Shown here in pieces: positions 1-11,433 of a stretch of 64,000 nucleotides of DNA. Both the position numbers and the translations under genes were made by a program. Position 1 is the first letter of the stretch. The number at the start of each line of letters is the position of its first letter. Location of the stretch: positions 3,596,001 to 3,660,000 of the forward strand of contig JAVHJL010000004.1 in the NCBI GenBank assembly GCA_036971715.1. The letters are read 5' to 3'. The stretch is from Arthrobotrys musiformis (taxonomy: Eukaryota > Ascomycota > Orbiliomycetes > Orbiliales > Orbiliaceae). The notes under the pieces are model-generated. The model worked only from the letters and a program-made list of their open reading frames with translations, did not search any database and had not been told where the DNA came from.

Positions 1-670
1 CGTCCTCCATGGAGACGATTGACCTTCGCTCCTGTGTCCGACCCCTGCAGGCCCCCCAGCCGGTCTTCGATGGGGCATTTGGTTGCCGGGGATCTTTCCA
101 TTTTTTGCTCCAAAATGGGTGGTTGAAGCTCCTCATGTTTTGACCGGCTTACCTCTCGCAATTCGCTTTTTCTTTTTAAGTCCCCTTGTCTCCAATGTTA
201 CATTTGACCTTCTCACTCGCACTTCAACTTGCCCTTTGCCTCTCCCAAAGCGTTGATCTTCAAGACCTAATTCGCTTGAAATCTTTTCTTGGGTCTCAAA
301 CCATCTCTCCAACTAACCTCTTTAGTTTCGAAGGCGAGGTTTGCACTGCATGGTTTGATACCTAATAAGATCTCAAGCCCCCCAACCAAGAGTTTCGACT
401 TCGACGATTCTGCAACATCACCGACAAATGTTGCACGTTCTTACTGCCAACAATACGAGACCGTGAGGCTCGAAACTATTTGAAAAGAGAAAAACATCCG
501 CTCTATCAAACAGTTCGAAGCGCGGCATCCAATGCGCTGATCAAAATCTCTGGGGTTTTCTCTCGATATTTCTTGAAGGAACCGCGCAGCCGTCACCTGC
601 AGGAACGCCACCAGCCGAGTAGCGCGTTCACTTCCGTTCGGGCACGGGTGCCCATTCACTCGCGCTCAAG
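1..670. other. Upstream region of the first gene
   Basis: I see no credible coding sequence here. The stretch from about 150 to 280 is rich in C and T, as in many filamentous-fungal promoters and 5' leaders, and leads to the ATG at 671. Small overlapping ORFs on both strands have no protein-like composition. Confidence 0.5.
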
Positions 671-2020
671 ATGCCTCGACCTACACAGAGGATCACTTCA
701 CTACCCCCATTCTCATACCAGGCACGACAAACCCTCGACGACTCTTCCCTTCCGACACCTCCTCATCCGCCATCGCCTCCATCAGATCCGACAACTTCTG
801 AAATAACGAGTGGTGGGCGAAGTCCGAATTTTCACCGTTACAGCACCATTCCCTTGATCTCGAGTGTCACAACAGAGTCCAATCCAAATGGAGAAGCTGA
901 ATCTTTTTCATACATGAACAATCTGAACACAGGGGTATATAACAGTCTCAGCCGAATACCTTCCTACCGGCTTCCCTCGCCGGTTTCGTTACCCTCGCGG
1001 CACAATAGTCGAATACAACGTGATCGCGGAATGAGTACGAGCCCCGTTAGTTCGATTAGTGCGGCCGACGCCCCCATCACGAATCGATATAGTTATTTAA
1101 TCCAACCATCAGCCGGGATGCCCCAAAATCATGATCCTTCTGAGATTTCATACCCTTCTCTTCCATCTTCCCAAGAACAAAATTCTACATCATCTACAAT
1201 GGGCCTCCCACCGAATTTGAACTACTACACTAACGCTCAAGGGCAACCATCCCGTTTTCCATTGACGACAATAAACGAATCGACCTCTAATCTGCCAGGA
1301 ACGAATACACAAGGAACTGCTAGTCAATCAATGAGCCAGTTCCAATATGCTATTCCGCCGCCGCCACCTCCACCACCTGCACCACCGTCGCAGCCATTTG
1401 CACCAACGGTAACCTACAACATCCCGCCTCGTCCTCAATTTCCTCCAGTGGACAACACATTACCCACTCCGCCTCCAAACGCATTCCATAGATTACGTTC
1501 CGCCGCTCGTTCACAATTTAGACGAATACCTAATATATTTATACACCAAGGCCCCTCGCGGCCACTTTCATTATCATATTTGCTACGGCGGCGCGTACCA
1601 AGGAACCATCCGCCGACGCCAGCATTGGCAATAGTAGGCCTTGTGACAAGCGTTCTTGTTTTCATCGCCCTGATGACATTTTTATGGGTGTCAACATTTG
1701 CAGCAAATATTGTTGCGATTGTATACTCATTTTCGGTTCTGATCGCATGCACATGGGTGCTTGTTGACTATAATCAGAAGAAAATGAGGGCTAGGATGGA
1801 TGAAGAGAGAGGCGGTTCGCGGTCAAGCTTATTCCTTGGTGGGGGTGGGACACGGCAAGAGATGGATATGGTGCAAGAAAGCGAAATCATTGTCATACCA
1901 AGGATGCCGGTGCACCGAGTCGTCGGAGAGGGAGAGGGAGACCCTGAGCTGCCGCCATACAGCCGTGGTGATGCGGCAGAGATATTGGATATACCGATTC
2001 CCCCGCCGCCGAACCATTAA
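671..2020 (+). CDS. Proline/serine-rich membrane protein with two TM helices
   Basis: A single-exon protein of 449 aa that I do not recognise. Residues 1-310 are low-complexity and rich in Pro, Ser and Thr, including a run of about nine prolines near residue 235 (PPPPPPPPAPP). Two adjacent hydrophobic helices follow at about 318-365 (AIVGLVTSVLVFIALMTFLW, then NIVAIVYSFSVLIACTWVLV), and then a charged tail ending in a second proline cluster. There is no N-terminal signal peptide, so a long disordered cytosolic N-terminus anchored by a helical hairpin is the likely topology. Proline stretches suggest SH3/WW-type or profilin partners (inference). The ATG at 671 is the first in frame and no introns are needed. 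Function is unknown. Confidence 0.75.
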   Translation: MPRPTQRITSLPPFSYQARQTLDDSSLPTPPHPPSPPSDPTTSEITSGGRSPNFHRYSTIPLISSVTTESNPNGEAESFSYMNNLNTGVYNSLSRIPSYRLPSPVSLPSRHNSRIQRDRGMSTSPVSSISAADAPITNRYSYLIQPSAGMPQNHDPSEISYPSLPSSQEQNSTSSTMGLPPNLNYYTNAQGQPSRFPLTTINESTSNLPGTNTQGTASQSMSQFQYAIPPPPPPPPAPPSQPFAPTVTYNIPPRPQFPPVDNTLPTPPPNAFHRLRSAARSQFRRIPNIFIHQGPSRPLSLSYLLRRRVPRNHPPTPALAIVGLVTSVLVFIALMTFLWVSTFAANIVAIVYSFSVLIACTWVLVDYNQKKMRARMDEERGGSRSSLFLGGGGTRQEMDMVQESEIIVIPRMPVHRVVGEGEGDPELPPYSRGDAAEILDIPIPPPPNH

Positions 2021-3161
2021 CATGGTCGCATTTTCATTTGTATATTTGGCATTTTGGCATATTTTGTTTTTTGAATTTATTTTGAAGCGATTTTTCGGAT
2101 ACCACCTACATGTTCTGCATACGCGACAAGGTATACATATACTGACCATTCATTTTGGCGTTTGATCTTTTACCATATTAGCGATATTCGGCATTGGGCA
2201 GGAAAGGGTTCGGAGGGAGGATGCTATTTGCATCGGATAATACCCAATGTCATCATTGGGCATTAATCTTGGAGACTAATTCTCTTTCGCATAGATAGAA
2301 TTAATTAGAGAGGTCTTGGGAGTGGCCTTAGAAGTCGAAGGCGTTTCATGCATATCGCATCACGAAGAACATACAGCTCACAAGCAAATTAAACCATCTG
2401 ACCCAAAGTACCGAACAACCAAAATCGATTGATTGCGCCCAATCTATGTGCACATTGCAAATCATGCCTCTTTCCTCATGAACTCGGAAATTGAAGTCTA
2501 GATGTGGATATGGGACCTCCACCCTTCAACGGACTAGCTCTATACCTCACCAACGACTTTACATGAAGCTCCGAAGCTGCGAAAGTACCTTGTCGTCCCA
2601 ACAACCCCCACTACTTCTTGCTTCCGGAAATGTGTCTTGCGCAGGGACGTTCGCTCGTCTGATAGGTCGAATGCCCCGGCCTGAAATTCCAGAACTGGTC
2701 TAGGCGTGCGCCATCCAGCTCGTCATAGGCACACTCTAAGCGATGTCTATGCCTTTAAAAACTGCAACAAGCATCAAATGGTGGAGGCTGTGAAGCCCGA
2801 AAGCATGGTAGGCACGCTCAAAGCCGACGACGACGACGCATCGATATCCCAGCTAGAAGGAGCCTAATCCAGGAAGACTAAGAATGGTGCGCACAGTGGG
2901 GCCCTGTCAAACAGCTTTTATCTGTCCCTCGGAGATAAAGTTTTTGTGTACAACTGCATGAAGCAACTTTTTTTTCATCGTTAGCGGCGGGGATCCCATG
3001 CTGTTTGGTCGCGAGCTTAATTCTTTCGATGCAGGGCTGGAACGTGAAATGTCCTTCTGGATCGAAGGGTACACGTACATGTACTCACAAACCCCGCCCT
3101 AGCTTTCCCGGGTTTGTAGCTCAGAAGACTATGAGCTCATGGAATCGATGGGACTAGGCGG

Positions 3162-3181
3162 TGCATGCATGCATGCATGCA
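3162..3181. repeat. (TGCA)5 microsatellite
   Basis: Five perfect tandem copies of the self-complementary tetramer TGCA lie in the intergenic region. Confidence 0.95.
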
Positions 3182-3287
3182 ATAGGGAAGAGAAAGGAGG
3201 AAAAGAGGGGCAGGATGGCCGATGCGAAGGAATGCTTTCAGCTGTAAATCCTGTTATTCGAACCGATGCGTGAATTCAAGTGGGATG

Positions 3288-3293
3288 TATAAA
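3288..3293 (+). promoter_or_regulatory. TATA box (TATAAA) of the small three-exon gene
   Basis: TATAAA stands about 145 bp upstream of the ATG at 3436, followed by a C/T-rich leader. The position is compatible with a core promoter. Confidence 0.5.
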
Positions 3294-3435
3294 TGCCCCG
3301 CTTTCCTGACTTCTCCTGAACTCGATCGAAAACCACTCAGCCACGATACCTTCTTCTGTTCAATACCATCACAAAATATTATCCTCAATCCCCCACTTAA
3401 TACAATCTACCCTAATAATACCTTAATTCTTCACC

Positions 3436-4089
3436 ATGGACTTCCTTAAGAAATTCGCTGATAACAACTCCGAGGGCGAGAGAAAGTCGGAGGGATCCGG
3501 ATCCGGATCTGGAGAGCATAAGAGCTCGAGCGGCGGTAACTTCTTCGACCAGGCCCAAAACTTCGTTAACGAACAGGCTGGTGGCGGAAAGAAGGGCGAA
3601 CAGAAGGAAGACGCTCTCGACAAAGGTAACATTTCCCTCTTCCTAGCATATCCGACCATCATGCGATCTCAGAAGCACGTGTATACCGGCGTCTTCGGCG
3701 GTTCTGAGGCATTGTGCACCGCTCTTCTGGATCTAGCTTCCGTGGCCTTGATGTCTTTGCATGACATCATGATATTATTCCTCCTGCAATAGCGTTATGG
3801 TTCCACAAAGTACTAACACACATGTCAACACAACACAGCTATCGATTATGTCCAAGAGAAGGTCTTCAAGCAGGGTCCCCAGGACAATGAATCCGCCGCC
3901 GAACAGGCCAAGGATGGTGCTATTGCTGACTGTAAGCTATACTCCCCTCGATTATGAATGCATTTGGCAATTTTCATTCCATCGCCGCTGTTTCGTCAAT
4001 TAGCGCTCGAGCTAACATAATCAAAAACAGTCATCCGAGACCAGTACAAGAAGAACACCGGCAAGGAATTCCCTGTCACCGAGAAATAG
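3436..4089 (+). CDS. Small hydrophilic protein, three exons (113 aa)
   Basis: Exons are 3436-3625, 3839-3931 and 4031-4089. Intron 1 has donor GTAACA, branch TACTAAC at 3811 and acceptor CAG. Intron 2 has donor GTAAGC, branch GCTAAC at 4011 and acceptor CAG. Splicing gives 113 aa starting MDFLKKFADNNSEGERK, with a Ser/Gly repeat (GSGSGSG), then a helical core with AIDYVQEKVFKQG and IADFIRDQYKKNTGKEFPV near the C-terminus. This layout, a short amphipathic start, Gly-rich linker and terminal helix ending TGKEFP, matches a family of small soluble fungal proteins sometimes annotated as DNA-damage- or stress-responsive; I recall the family only loosely and its function is not established. No signal peptide or TM helix is seen. 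Both introns interrupt codons (phase 1), and the frame is restored only by these junctions, which supports the model. Confidence 0.85.
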
Positions 4090-6789
4090 TCGAGGACAAT
4101 CGTTTGATCGGGGGTTTTAGCGGGCACCGTGGATAGAGATAAGCGGGTCTTTCTTTCTAGTAGGGGATGTTTCCTCCTTCTCTCTTTTTTTTTTTAGCCA
4201 TACGGAGACAAGAAATGTCGTAAACAGCAATAAGAATGAATCCCAGGCTTCAGCCTGACATTTCTCCTACAAATGATCCCCATAGTTCCATTCAATGAAC
4301 TTTTAATCCGTAGAGAACGTCCAGGCTGGGGTGAGGGTGTGGTATGATATTGGGTGTGAACGGCTCATGAGCTCATATATTTAAACAATAGAAATGTAGA
4401 CTTGAATCAACATGCATATTTATGAAGAGCAATCCTTCTCGATTATATATGAGCAGTAGAGCTTTTGCTTTACCGCCGTACCAGGGACCCCTTTAAGCTT
4501 TGTGACGTCTAGGTACGAGACCAGCCGTACCGGTAGACGGGTACAGCGTACAGCGGGTGTGGCTTGGAATCGAATAGCTTAAGCTTTCGCGTGGCAGCTC
4601 AGCCGGCTCTATAATTGGTTTCAACGGTAGGGACGCGGGCGTAACTTACAGAACATCACACCCAATACCAATTATAGAGGGCCCTAGAAGCGCTTGTACT
4701 TCCGACAGCGCGACAAGCTTAGTCCACGTTTCTTTTCTTCGCGCTTGCCGTTTGGCTATTGGGGATTTGCCGGCCTTAGGAACTACCGTGTGATTTTGGA
4801 CTTAAGACTTAAGTTTTCAGCCTATAGCTAGATCAGATCTTTGCATTCCTTCTATAAGCTATATGTCCTAAACAGCATCGTAGTACAGTTCAAACCTTTG
4901 GTAGCAACTTAATCCCGACACTTATAATTAGTCTGCAGACTCGATCGTTTTATATTTCGAATTGATTTCGACCTCTGATCAACTAGGACAAAGTTCTTGT
5001 GCATGTTAGGCCTAGATATCGACGTCACTTAAGAAAAATTTCTCTAGGATTTCCTTTGCAATTGCCTAGTCCACTTAAAAGATTCACGGACAATATATAC
5101 AGGTGCGTGGGGATTCGGGACCCTCCTATTTTGCGTGTCCTTGTTGGTAAATGTAGAGACGTCTAACTCGAGTATCATCCTTAAAACTTTAAAGGCCTGA
5201 ACCTCTTGAGCTTGCTTTATTTTTACAATTTAGGAATTTTTGAAGGACATGTTTATACGGATCGTTGATTGGTGATACAAGTGTACGCGTGTCTGTCTAC
5301 GACTCTAGTAGTTGCTCGTTACATGTTGTACGTTAGCATATCCTTATAATAGTATCTAGTGTCGAGACGGTAAGTGATAGTATCGCCAAAATTAGAGGGG
5401 CTTTGTTTGTTAAGTTCGTAAACTAAAGATAGGAAACATCTGCGTCGAGCATATGTGTAGCAACTGCTATGCTCTTGATTGTCTCTTTCTTTTTTTGGAC
5501 ACATGTCATGGCTTTTAAATTCGAATGAGAAAAAGATTCCATAGGGGTTTTGCCTTGAAGTTTGCCCAACGCCTTGGTTCTCCCGCCAAGTAGGTTCGGG
5601 TGTGACAAATCTCCTCGCTTAATCGATATCGGTGGATCTTAAGCTTAACTATACATTTGTGTCACCATTGCAAGATCTCTTAGGCCATCTTCTTGGTGAC
5701 CTGTCAGGACGGCCTGTCAGTCATAATCAGGACCGTGGGATTGGGAAAGTCAATCTGAACCGCAAAGTTTTCCTTGCTCGTGATCCTCGACCCCTTCTTC
5801 GCCACCACTCGTTTTGTTGGCGTTTGGGGGCTGAGAATTAGAAGCTTCCGCCAAGGTAGCGCCCAGCGCTGCAGCGATCTGATTTGGGTCTGGATTTCGG
5901 GCCAGTGAATTCGAAATGCTCCCACATTTCTTAGAACTTTGCGTATCGAGCTAGGTTTGTCCAATTGCCACTGGCAATCGAGTCGATAGTATCTCTCCCC
6001 TTTAAAGGGAATCCACGGGTGCGTTATCGTGATCGCCTGTAGGCCTGGGAAAACTTTTTTTGTGCAACCATTAGAATCCCTCAGGATCACTTCCTTGTCG
6101 GCTGTTTCTGCCTGCCATCTTTCTGATGCACAATCCAACGCCCGTTTAATTGAAAATACCCGTATGAACAAGCCCATTTGTTCGAGTCTGCCCCTTGAGA
6201 TAAAGCACCTGCTACAAAATGAAGTTTGGCCTTCGAGACCAAAGGATTACAAGAAATCGCTTATTCCAGCGAACTATCCAATCAGCCTCCACACAACCTA
6301 TCCGCCAAGCGCTTGGCGATGGATCAGAATACCGCAGAAACAACACGCCTGCGCCTTTCCGGATCTCGAGGTTGGTCCAAACTTGTACTAGTTTTGGCGT
6401 TCAATCTCTTTTGTGTCGAAAGGACGCTAGGAATTCCGACTTTTGTGCTACCCAGGGCCTTTCACTTTGTTTGCGAGAATTTATGGGAGTGCGGCTGACT
6501 GATACAGTTGGTGGTCCCCTTTTTTGACGTGCAGGTTGTGAACGGGAGGATATGTGCATGAGCATATGAAGGTCGGAGAAGTGATGATAAATAGGCCAAT
6601 GGCGCGCCTTTCGACATAAAGTTTTTCATCAGCCTTCTCCTCGCACTAGTACTCCAGTATAATCCTCAGAGCCTCCTCTTAAACTTGCAAACCCATTTGT
6701 CTAGATCGATCTCGCCCTAGCTTCGATTCTACATCTTATATATAAACGTTTTATACATTTCTTTTTAAACTATTACCTAATCCATCAAA
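4090..6789. other. Gene-poor AT-rich stretch with one weak minus ORF
   Basis: About 2.7 kb without a confident gene. Most is AT-rich with no coding signal. A 157-codon minus-strand ORF (5704-6177) is listed separately at low confidence. TATATATAAA at 6737-6746 is the probable core promoter of the 6790 gene, about 45 bp before its ATG. Confidence 0.5.
5704..6177 (-). CDS. Possible hypothetical protein (157 aa), weak
   Basis: This is an open frame from ATG 6177 with a good Kozak-like context (ACAAATGG) to a stop at 5704. The product is mixed-composition and globular-looking, rich in Trp and Arg, with segments such as VFPGLQAITITHPWIPFKGE and YYRLDCQWQLDKPSSIRKV. I recognise no family and see no signal peptide. 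It lies in an otherwise gene-poor stretch and could be a decayed gene or the last exon of a longer one. A chance ORF cannot be excluded. Confidence 0.25.
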   Translation of the reverse strand: MGLFIRVFSIKRALDCASERWQAETADKEVILRDSNGCTKKVFPGLQAITITHPWIPFKGERYYRLDCQWQLDKPSSIRKVLRNVGAFRIHWPEIQTQIRSLQRWALPWRKLLILSPQTPTKRVVAKKGSRITSKENFAVQIDFPNPTVLIMTDRPS

Positions 6790-7446
6790 ATGCGTCCCAC
6801 ATTTGTCATCCTCGCCACGGCTGCTGTCGTCTACGCTCAATCGCCTCTCATTGAAGAGTACGCGCGAAGATACGACTTCTGGCTCAACCCCCCATCCAAC
6901 TGTGGCAGGAACGGCTGCGTTAGCACCAAATGCGGTACCGGTCAGTGCCAATTTGGTAAAACTTGCGGCACCTGGGCCGGTGTTCCCAATACTTGTTGTG
7001 AAGCCAGACACGGTGGCCAAACCCTTGAGTGCACCGAATGGAAGGATATCCTCGAAGACTTCAACATCAAATCCGACGGTGACGCCGCTGTTCTCACGGA
7101 AGCAGGTGAATCGTCATGCGGCGAAGATAAAGTCTTCATCATCAGCGACCAGATCGAAAGAACCCGTAGTTATTGCTGCCCATTCGGCCGCGAGGGCGTT
7201 GTTTCAGTCGACTACGGCGAATTCTTGAACAACCTTACCATCACTGGCGTCAGGTGTATTCCTGCTGTCGAGCAATCAACTGCGACGCCCTCCTCTACCG
7301 GTACAACCACAGGCACCGGCAGCTCCGAAACTCCAGCCCGCACGAGCACCGGAGCCACTGGCTCTTCTACTCCAAACTCTGCGAATACCCTTAAAAACGT
7401 TTTCGCTCTTGCCCCAATTGCACTCATGGCTCTTGCTGCCTTGTAA
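6790..7446 (+). CDS. Cysteine-rich secreted GPI-anchor-type protein
   Basis: An intronless gene of 218 aa. It begins with a signal peptide (MRPTFVILATAAVVYA, predicted cut near 16/17). Twelve cysteines follow within residues 38-160, seven of them clustered in the first 40 mature residues (NCGRNGC, KCGTGQCQFGKTCGTW, NTCCEA); others are in SSCGED and YCCPFG. A Ser/Thr/Gly-rich stalk (about 165-200) and a hydrophobic C-terminal tail (VFALAPIALMALAAL) give the classical architecture of a GPI-anchored cell-surface protein. One N-glycosylation sequon (NLT) is present. The TATATATAAA box about 45 bp upstream supports the start. The cysteine pattern matches no domain I can name. The role is unknown; a wall or adhesion function is inference from architecture. 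Confidence 0.88.
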   Translation: MRPTFVILATAAVVYAQSPLIEEYARRYDFWLNPPSNCGRNGCVSTKCGTGQCQFGKTCGTWAGVPNTCCEARHGGQTLECTEWKDILEDFNIKSDGDAAVLTEAGESSCGEDKVFIISDQIERTRSYCCPFGREGVVSVDYGEFLNNLTITGVRCIPAVEQSTATPSSTGTTTGTGSSETPARTSTGATGSSTPNSANTLKNVFALAPIALMALAAL

Positions 7447-8406
7447 GCTATCGACCTGCCCGCGAGGACTTTTTGGTATTTAAAGGGGTGGAATACTTTG
7501 GAATTTAAGGGTTAAATTGATGGAGGAATCAAGGGTGTTTTATGCAAAGGTCAAGGTTTTTAGTTAGCAATGTACCATATTCTTACGAAATATATTCTTA
7601 ATGAGATTATTAGCAGCAATGGAATTAAATGGAGTTTTGGATTAATATTTCCCCAAATATACGTATGTACATAGAATGCGTACTGCATGCAACAGAGTCA
7701 CTTTTGTTTTGATGAAGTACTTCTAAACACATCTTTGGATGTTGACCCGGCCGGAGCTGGAGAAGCAGTCAGTTGATGCATACCGTCTCATTTTGAAATT
7801 TCGGGACTCTCAAGCCTTTGGGCTAAGATGTACTCGTTCTTGAAAACCTACAACGTTGCAACACTGATATTTACGCGAAAAACAGTCAATATATTTCTAT
7901 ATCATTTTATATGTTACTATTGTTTTTTTTGTTTCTTAGAAAGATCTCCGAGCAATTGCACTGTAGTGAACCACCCTGGGTGAGGCTGGGAACGAGACCA
8001 CACTCTAGCAAAATCGCCGGATATTCATTGGATTCTATCTTAACGGTCCGCGTATGGTTATGTTGTCAGGCTGCGATTGTTGAAGTACGGCGGTCTTGTG
8101 TCCCCTCGCTCTCCCGCCAAACAAAAATTCCTCTGTGGCACCCTGCACTGGTTTGAAGCGATGTAAGTACGATTTGCACACTCCTTAGTACAAGTTTAGA
8201 ACGGAATTAACCTTCACAACAATCGTGACCCAACATATTGATCCAGGCCTTCGCTTACATATGTACAGATATGTATCAATGTTCAGGCCAACATTCGTGG
8301 CCATGGCTTATATAAAACGCTCGATGGTATAGAACATATAATAATAGTAGTAGAACCGGCTAGTTCAAGCGGAATAAAAAAAAATTAATAAAATAAATAT
8401 AAAAGG

Positions 8407-8428
8407 CTCCCAGGTCTGGGTACGAGAC
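8407..8428 (+). repeat. 22-bp dispersed repeat, copy 1
   Basis: The 22 bases beginning CTCCCAGGTCTGGG and ending TACGAGAC recur exactly, in inverse orientation, at 38722-38743. The unit contains a small hairpin (CCCAG-GT-CTGGG). The identity stops sharply at both ends. A shorter match (GGTACGAGAC) lies near 4510. Confidence 0.8.
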
Positions 8429-10145
8429 AATATAAAAGGATGAAATCTATATTTTGCGTCTAGGGCCAATCTAAACTATCTTGGAAACCGACTCTAACTA
8501 TAATCTCAATTCGGCCTCAGATGTCGTCTCATAGATCTTATAACTCAACCGGCCGCTCGAATGAGCCAACGCAAGAAGGACATCCTCGGACTGAAATTTC
8601 CAATCCTTTTTAATTCATCAAGTGAGTGTCCACTTAGTAACTTGACAGACATCAGAGCGTCTGTCACAGCAAGCCCCAGCGCGAAAATACACAAATATTA
8701 ATTTCGAGTACGAGACATCTGATATCAGAAGCTCTAAATATAATTGCGACAGGGATTGGAAGGCATTGCGCCGTAATCAAGATACTGGCGATATAATATA
8801 GCCAGATAGAATATGAACAGTTGCTATGATCTGAAAGGGATAAAAAAAGCAAGATTGAAGCATACTACTGTCTTGTGTGCGCTACAAAGCTCGAGGAAAA
8901 CAGCTAACCTGGTGGCCTTGGGTGTTTCAGCACTGTTTTTAAAGAAATTCTCTGGGAGAGCTTGGGTACGTAAGCCAGAAGTTCCTGTCCTAGGCTGAAA
9001 TTGCGAAGGCATTATATTATTATTTGCTTTGGTGGTAGGGATGTCATAGCTCTATCATACTACTGGTGCGAAGAACGGCTCAGCTCCTGATAACCTGGTA
9101 TATTCAATCAGGTTGGCCTGTCTAGAGGGGAAAAAGACCATACAAAAATACAACAATCGAGAATTTCTTATAACCGGAAAAGAAAATGCAGCCCTGTGAC
9201 CAAACGAGGGGTAAGCAATAAAAAACAACAAACAGGCTTCATACCCTGGAAGAATTTCGACCATGAATACCTATAAACATATGTTGTTTGTGAAAGTACC
9301 TACCTTCTCAGATTTCTCAACCTTTAAATTTCTTCTAACGACGCTTGCTCTTACTTAAAACCTATAAAATTAATAACGCTTTCAATTTGGAAGAAAGGAG
9401 TCCGCTACATTACTAGCCCATACCAACATGCAAAGATTTTTTCCTAACACACATTTTTATCTTCGCGCATTCGCTGTTTACTAAATGCCTTCTGTCACGC
9501 AGTCGGACGTACAGGCATTAAAGCTGCTATTAAGCACAGAAGATTAGCCGAGATATGAACAGTAAGATTTTATTTTCCTAACTTTAATTAATCAACGGAT
9601 CGTATTTATGGTACAATTTCTCTGTCAGGGCTAGTTTGTCGACCTATAAACGCTGGCTGCAAAATGCCCCCCACCAAATAACGGTTCCAATGGTCCCGCG
9701 ATCGATCCCGTAGAGCCGTTGAACATTGGCTGTCCCAAAAAAAGACATTACTTAACCATGTCACCCGCCTCAATCGCCAGTGAGCCTCGAGTCAGTCCAG
9801 GCGCTAGGTATCAAAAGCCCTGTGTTCGACACATGCATAATCATCGTATTCACGCCACAGTCTATGCTGTCGGCTATTTGCAAATTTGTCCTATATCACC
9901 AACTACTGGCTTTTCCGTTCAGTGGTTATAGCCCTATCGGCGATATTCTATCGCCGACTCGGTCGTTTGAGACTTTGTGGGCCCTATGGTAGCGAGTACC
10001 CGCCCGGGTCCCGAACGGGTGCTTTGAGTGATCTGGGTCTCTAGAATGTGCATATGTGGGGTACTTATCGATACCGACAACAAGAAGGAGACTGCTGGGC
10101 GATGGTTGAAATTAATAGTAGGAGGGACCCGATCGAACCGGGCCG

Positions 10146-10185
10146 CTATAGTAAGACATATATTACTATAGTAAGACATATATAC
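10146..10185. repeat. Two-copy 20-bp tandem repeat
   Basis: The unit CTATAGTAAGACATATAT plus two bases occurs twice head to tail (10146-10165 and 10166-10185); the first 18 bases are identical. No gene association is visible. Confidence 0.85.
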
Positions 10186-10916
10186 TAACTACGCATATTA
10201 TAAGAAGATCAAATTGGAAATCTAGCTCGACGAAAAAGGCAACGTCTTCTGAAATAGGTGTTCCGATATGTCAACTTGCTATTGTACTTTTATCCAGATG
10301 ATATCCAATTGAGTTATATCTTTTCGAATTGGTAACGCCAACCAGGATTAAGCATTCGCAGAGTTACATCCATGCATCTCGGCAGTTGGCCGGATAAACC
10401 GTATTTGAACGACTCGAGTCAGTGAATGGGCTACACAACGTTATAGCCGGGGAGTCAAACATGGGTTGCACGTATTCTGTTAAAATACATACATACAATT
10501 CTATGAACCGTACAATATGCTCATGGAGACGTCTAGACGTCGCTGAAATCTTTATTAGGTAATTTTCGATTGACATGACTCTCGTTCTTCGTATTTCTAT
10601 AGCGAGACCTTGTCTCACTTGCGCCAGCACCCTCACCTCTGTACGGTGTCTGGTTTGAGACAAAGCGAGACCCATGAACCTAGACGGTATCTACCATTGA
10701 TCATTTAAGTAATCGTCAAACTAACAGAAACGTATTCATCAACTGTATTTTGATTACCTGGATTTTGATTACCAGCATCCAGATATTAGCCTAGATGAAC
10801 GGTATCATGTCTCCGAGCGCTGGATACCATTCTCGAAGCCAACGTTGTATTTTGTAAATAATATACATATACCGCGAATCAATGGTTGCACTCACCATAT
10901 CGATCATTCGGAAAGG

Positions 10917-10924
10917 TATAAATA
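10917..10924 (+). promoter_or_regulatory. TATA box (TATAAATA)
   Basis: TATAAATA stands 167 bp upstream of the ATG of the small secreted protein at 11091, followed by a C/A-rich leader. This is a likely core promoter. Confidence 0.5.
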
Positions 10925-11090
10925 CAGCGCGCGATATCCGTTCGATGAGGTTTCGAATAACAGTACATCAGCTACCAAAAAACCTCCAACCAACCAGTTT
11001 CGAGACGAAAAACGCCCTCAAAGTTAAACCCCAGCCTCACATCTAAGCTATATCCTTTCATTATAGTCTACTTTATATCCAATCCTGAAA

Positions 11091-11433
11091 ATGTTGGCAA
11101 AACCCGCCTTTGTCCTCTCCCTCCTCCTGGCCTCCGCGGCCGCGAAACCAACCAAAACCCGTACGACTACTACCACGGGAACCACCTTCGTCACGGTGCC
11201 GGTGACACCAGCGCCAACTAGTACCACCAGTCTAGGACCACCAGTAAGATCACCTCATCAACCCTTAAACTACTGCCCTCGATTATATACTGACTCTACA
11301 CCAATTACGTCCTTTGACTTAGTGCGTTGGTTGGCAAGGGGATACCACCTACTGCGCCACAAGATCCGGATGCTGGTATTATTCTAAGAGCGGAACCATT
11401 GATGGTAGATGTATTAATACTGCCCACGAATAA
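11091..11433 (+). CDS. Small secreted protein, Thr-rich linker plus four-Cys module (87 aa)
   Basis: Exons are 11091-11243 and 11323-11433. The 79-nt intron has donor GTAAGA and acceptor TTAG and is phase 0. Unspliced reading loses the cysteine module. The 87-aa product has a signal peptide (MLAKPAFVLSLLLASAAA), a Thr/Pro-rich linker (about 19-50, including TTTTTGTTF), and a terminal module with cysteines at 52, 62, 68 and 81 (CVGWQGDTTYC, then ATRSGC, then DGRC). The GW-x-G-x-TT-x-C start, the Thr-rich linker and four cysteines resemble a CBM1 cellulose-binding domain, but the third spacing is longer (12 residues instead of 9) and the usual terminal aromatic pair is missing, so this is resemblance only. 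Free-standing small secreted proteins of this kind include candidate effectors. It sits alone in a gene-poor region. Confidence 0.8.

Larger units (their letters stand above)
2021..3435. other. Intergenic region with (TGCA)n microsatellite
   Basis: No gene is seen. The first about 150 bases are T-rich and probably hold the 3' end of the preceding gene. A perfect (TGCA)5 microsatellite lies at 3162-3181. A TATAAA box and a CT-rich leader precede the next gene. Confidence 0.5.
7447..11090. other. 3.6-kb AT-rich gene-poor region
   Basis: I see no gene on either strand; the ORFs are short and without family resemblance. It contains half of a 22-bp dispersed repeat (8407-8428), a 20-bp tandem duplication (10146-10185), and at 10917-10924 a TATAAATA box for the next gene. 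It may include decayed transposon sequence, but no terminal repeats or recognisable transposase fragments were found. Confidence 0.5.

Noticed and set aside
10110..10145. GATCGAACC-containing stretch that resembles a tRNA T arm on the minus strand
   Set aside because: No acceptor, D or anticodon arms could be formed around it.
7447..11090. Decayed transposon in the gene-poor stretch
   Set aside because: No terminal inverted repeats, target-site duplications or transposase/reverse-transcriptase fragments were found by eye. The AT-rich composition alone is not enough.
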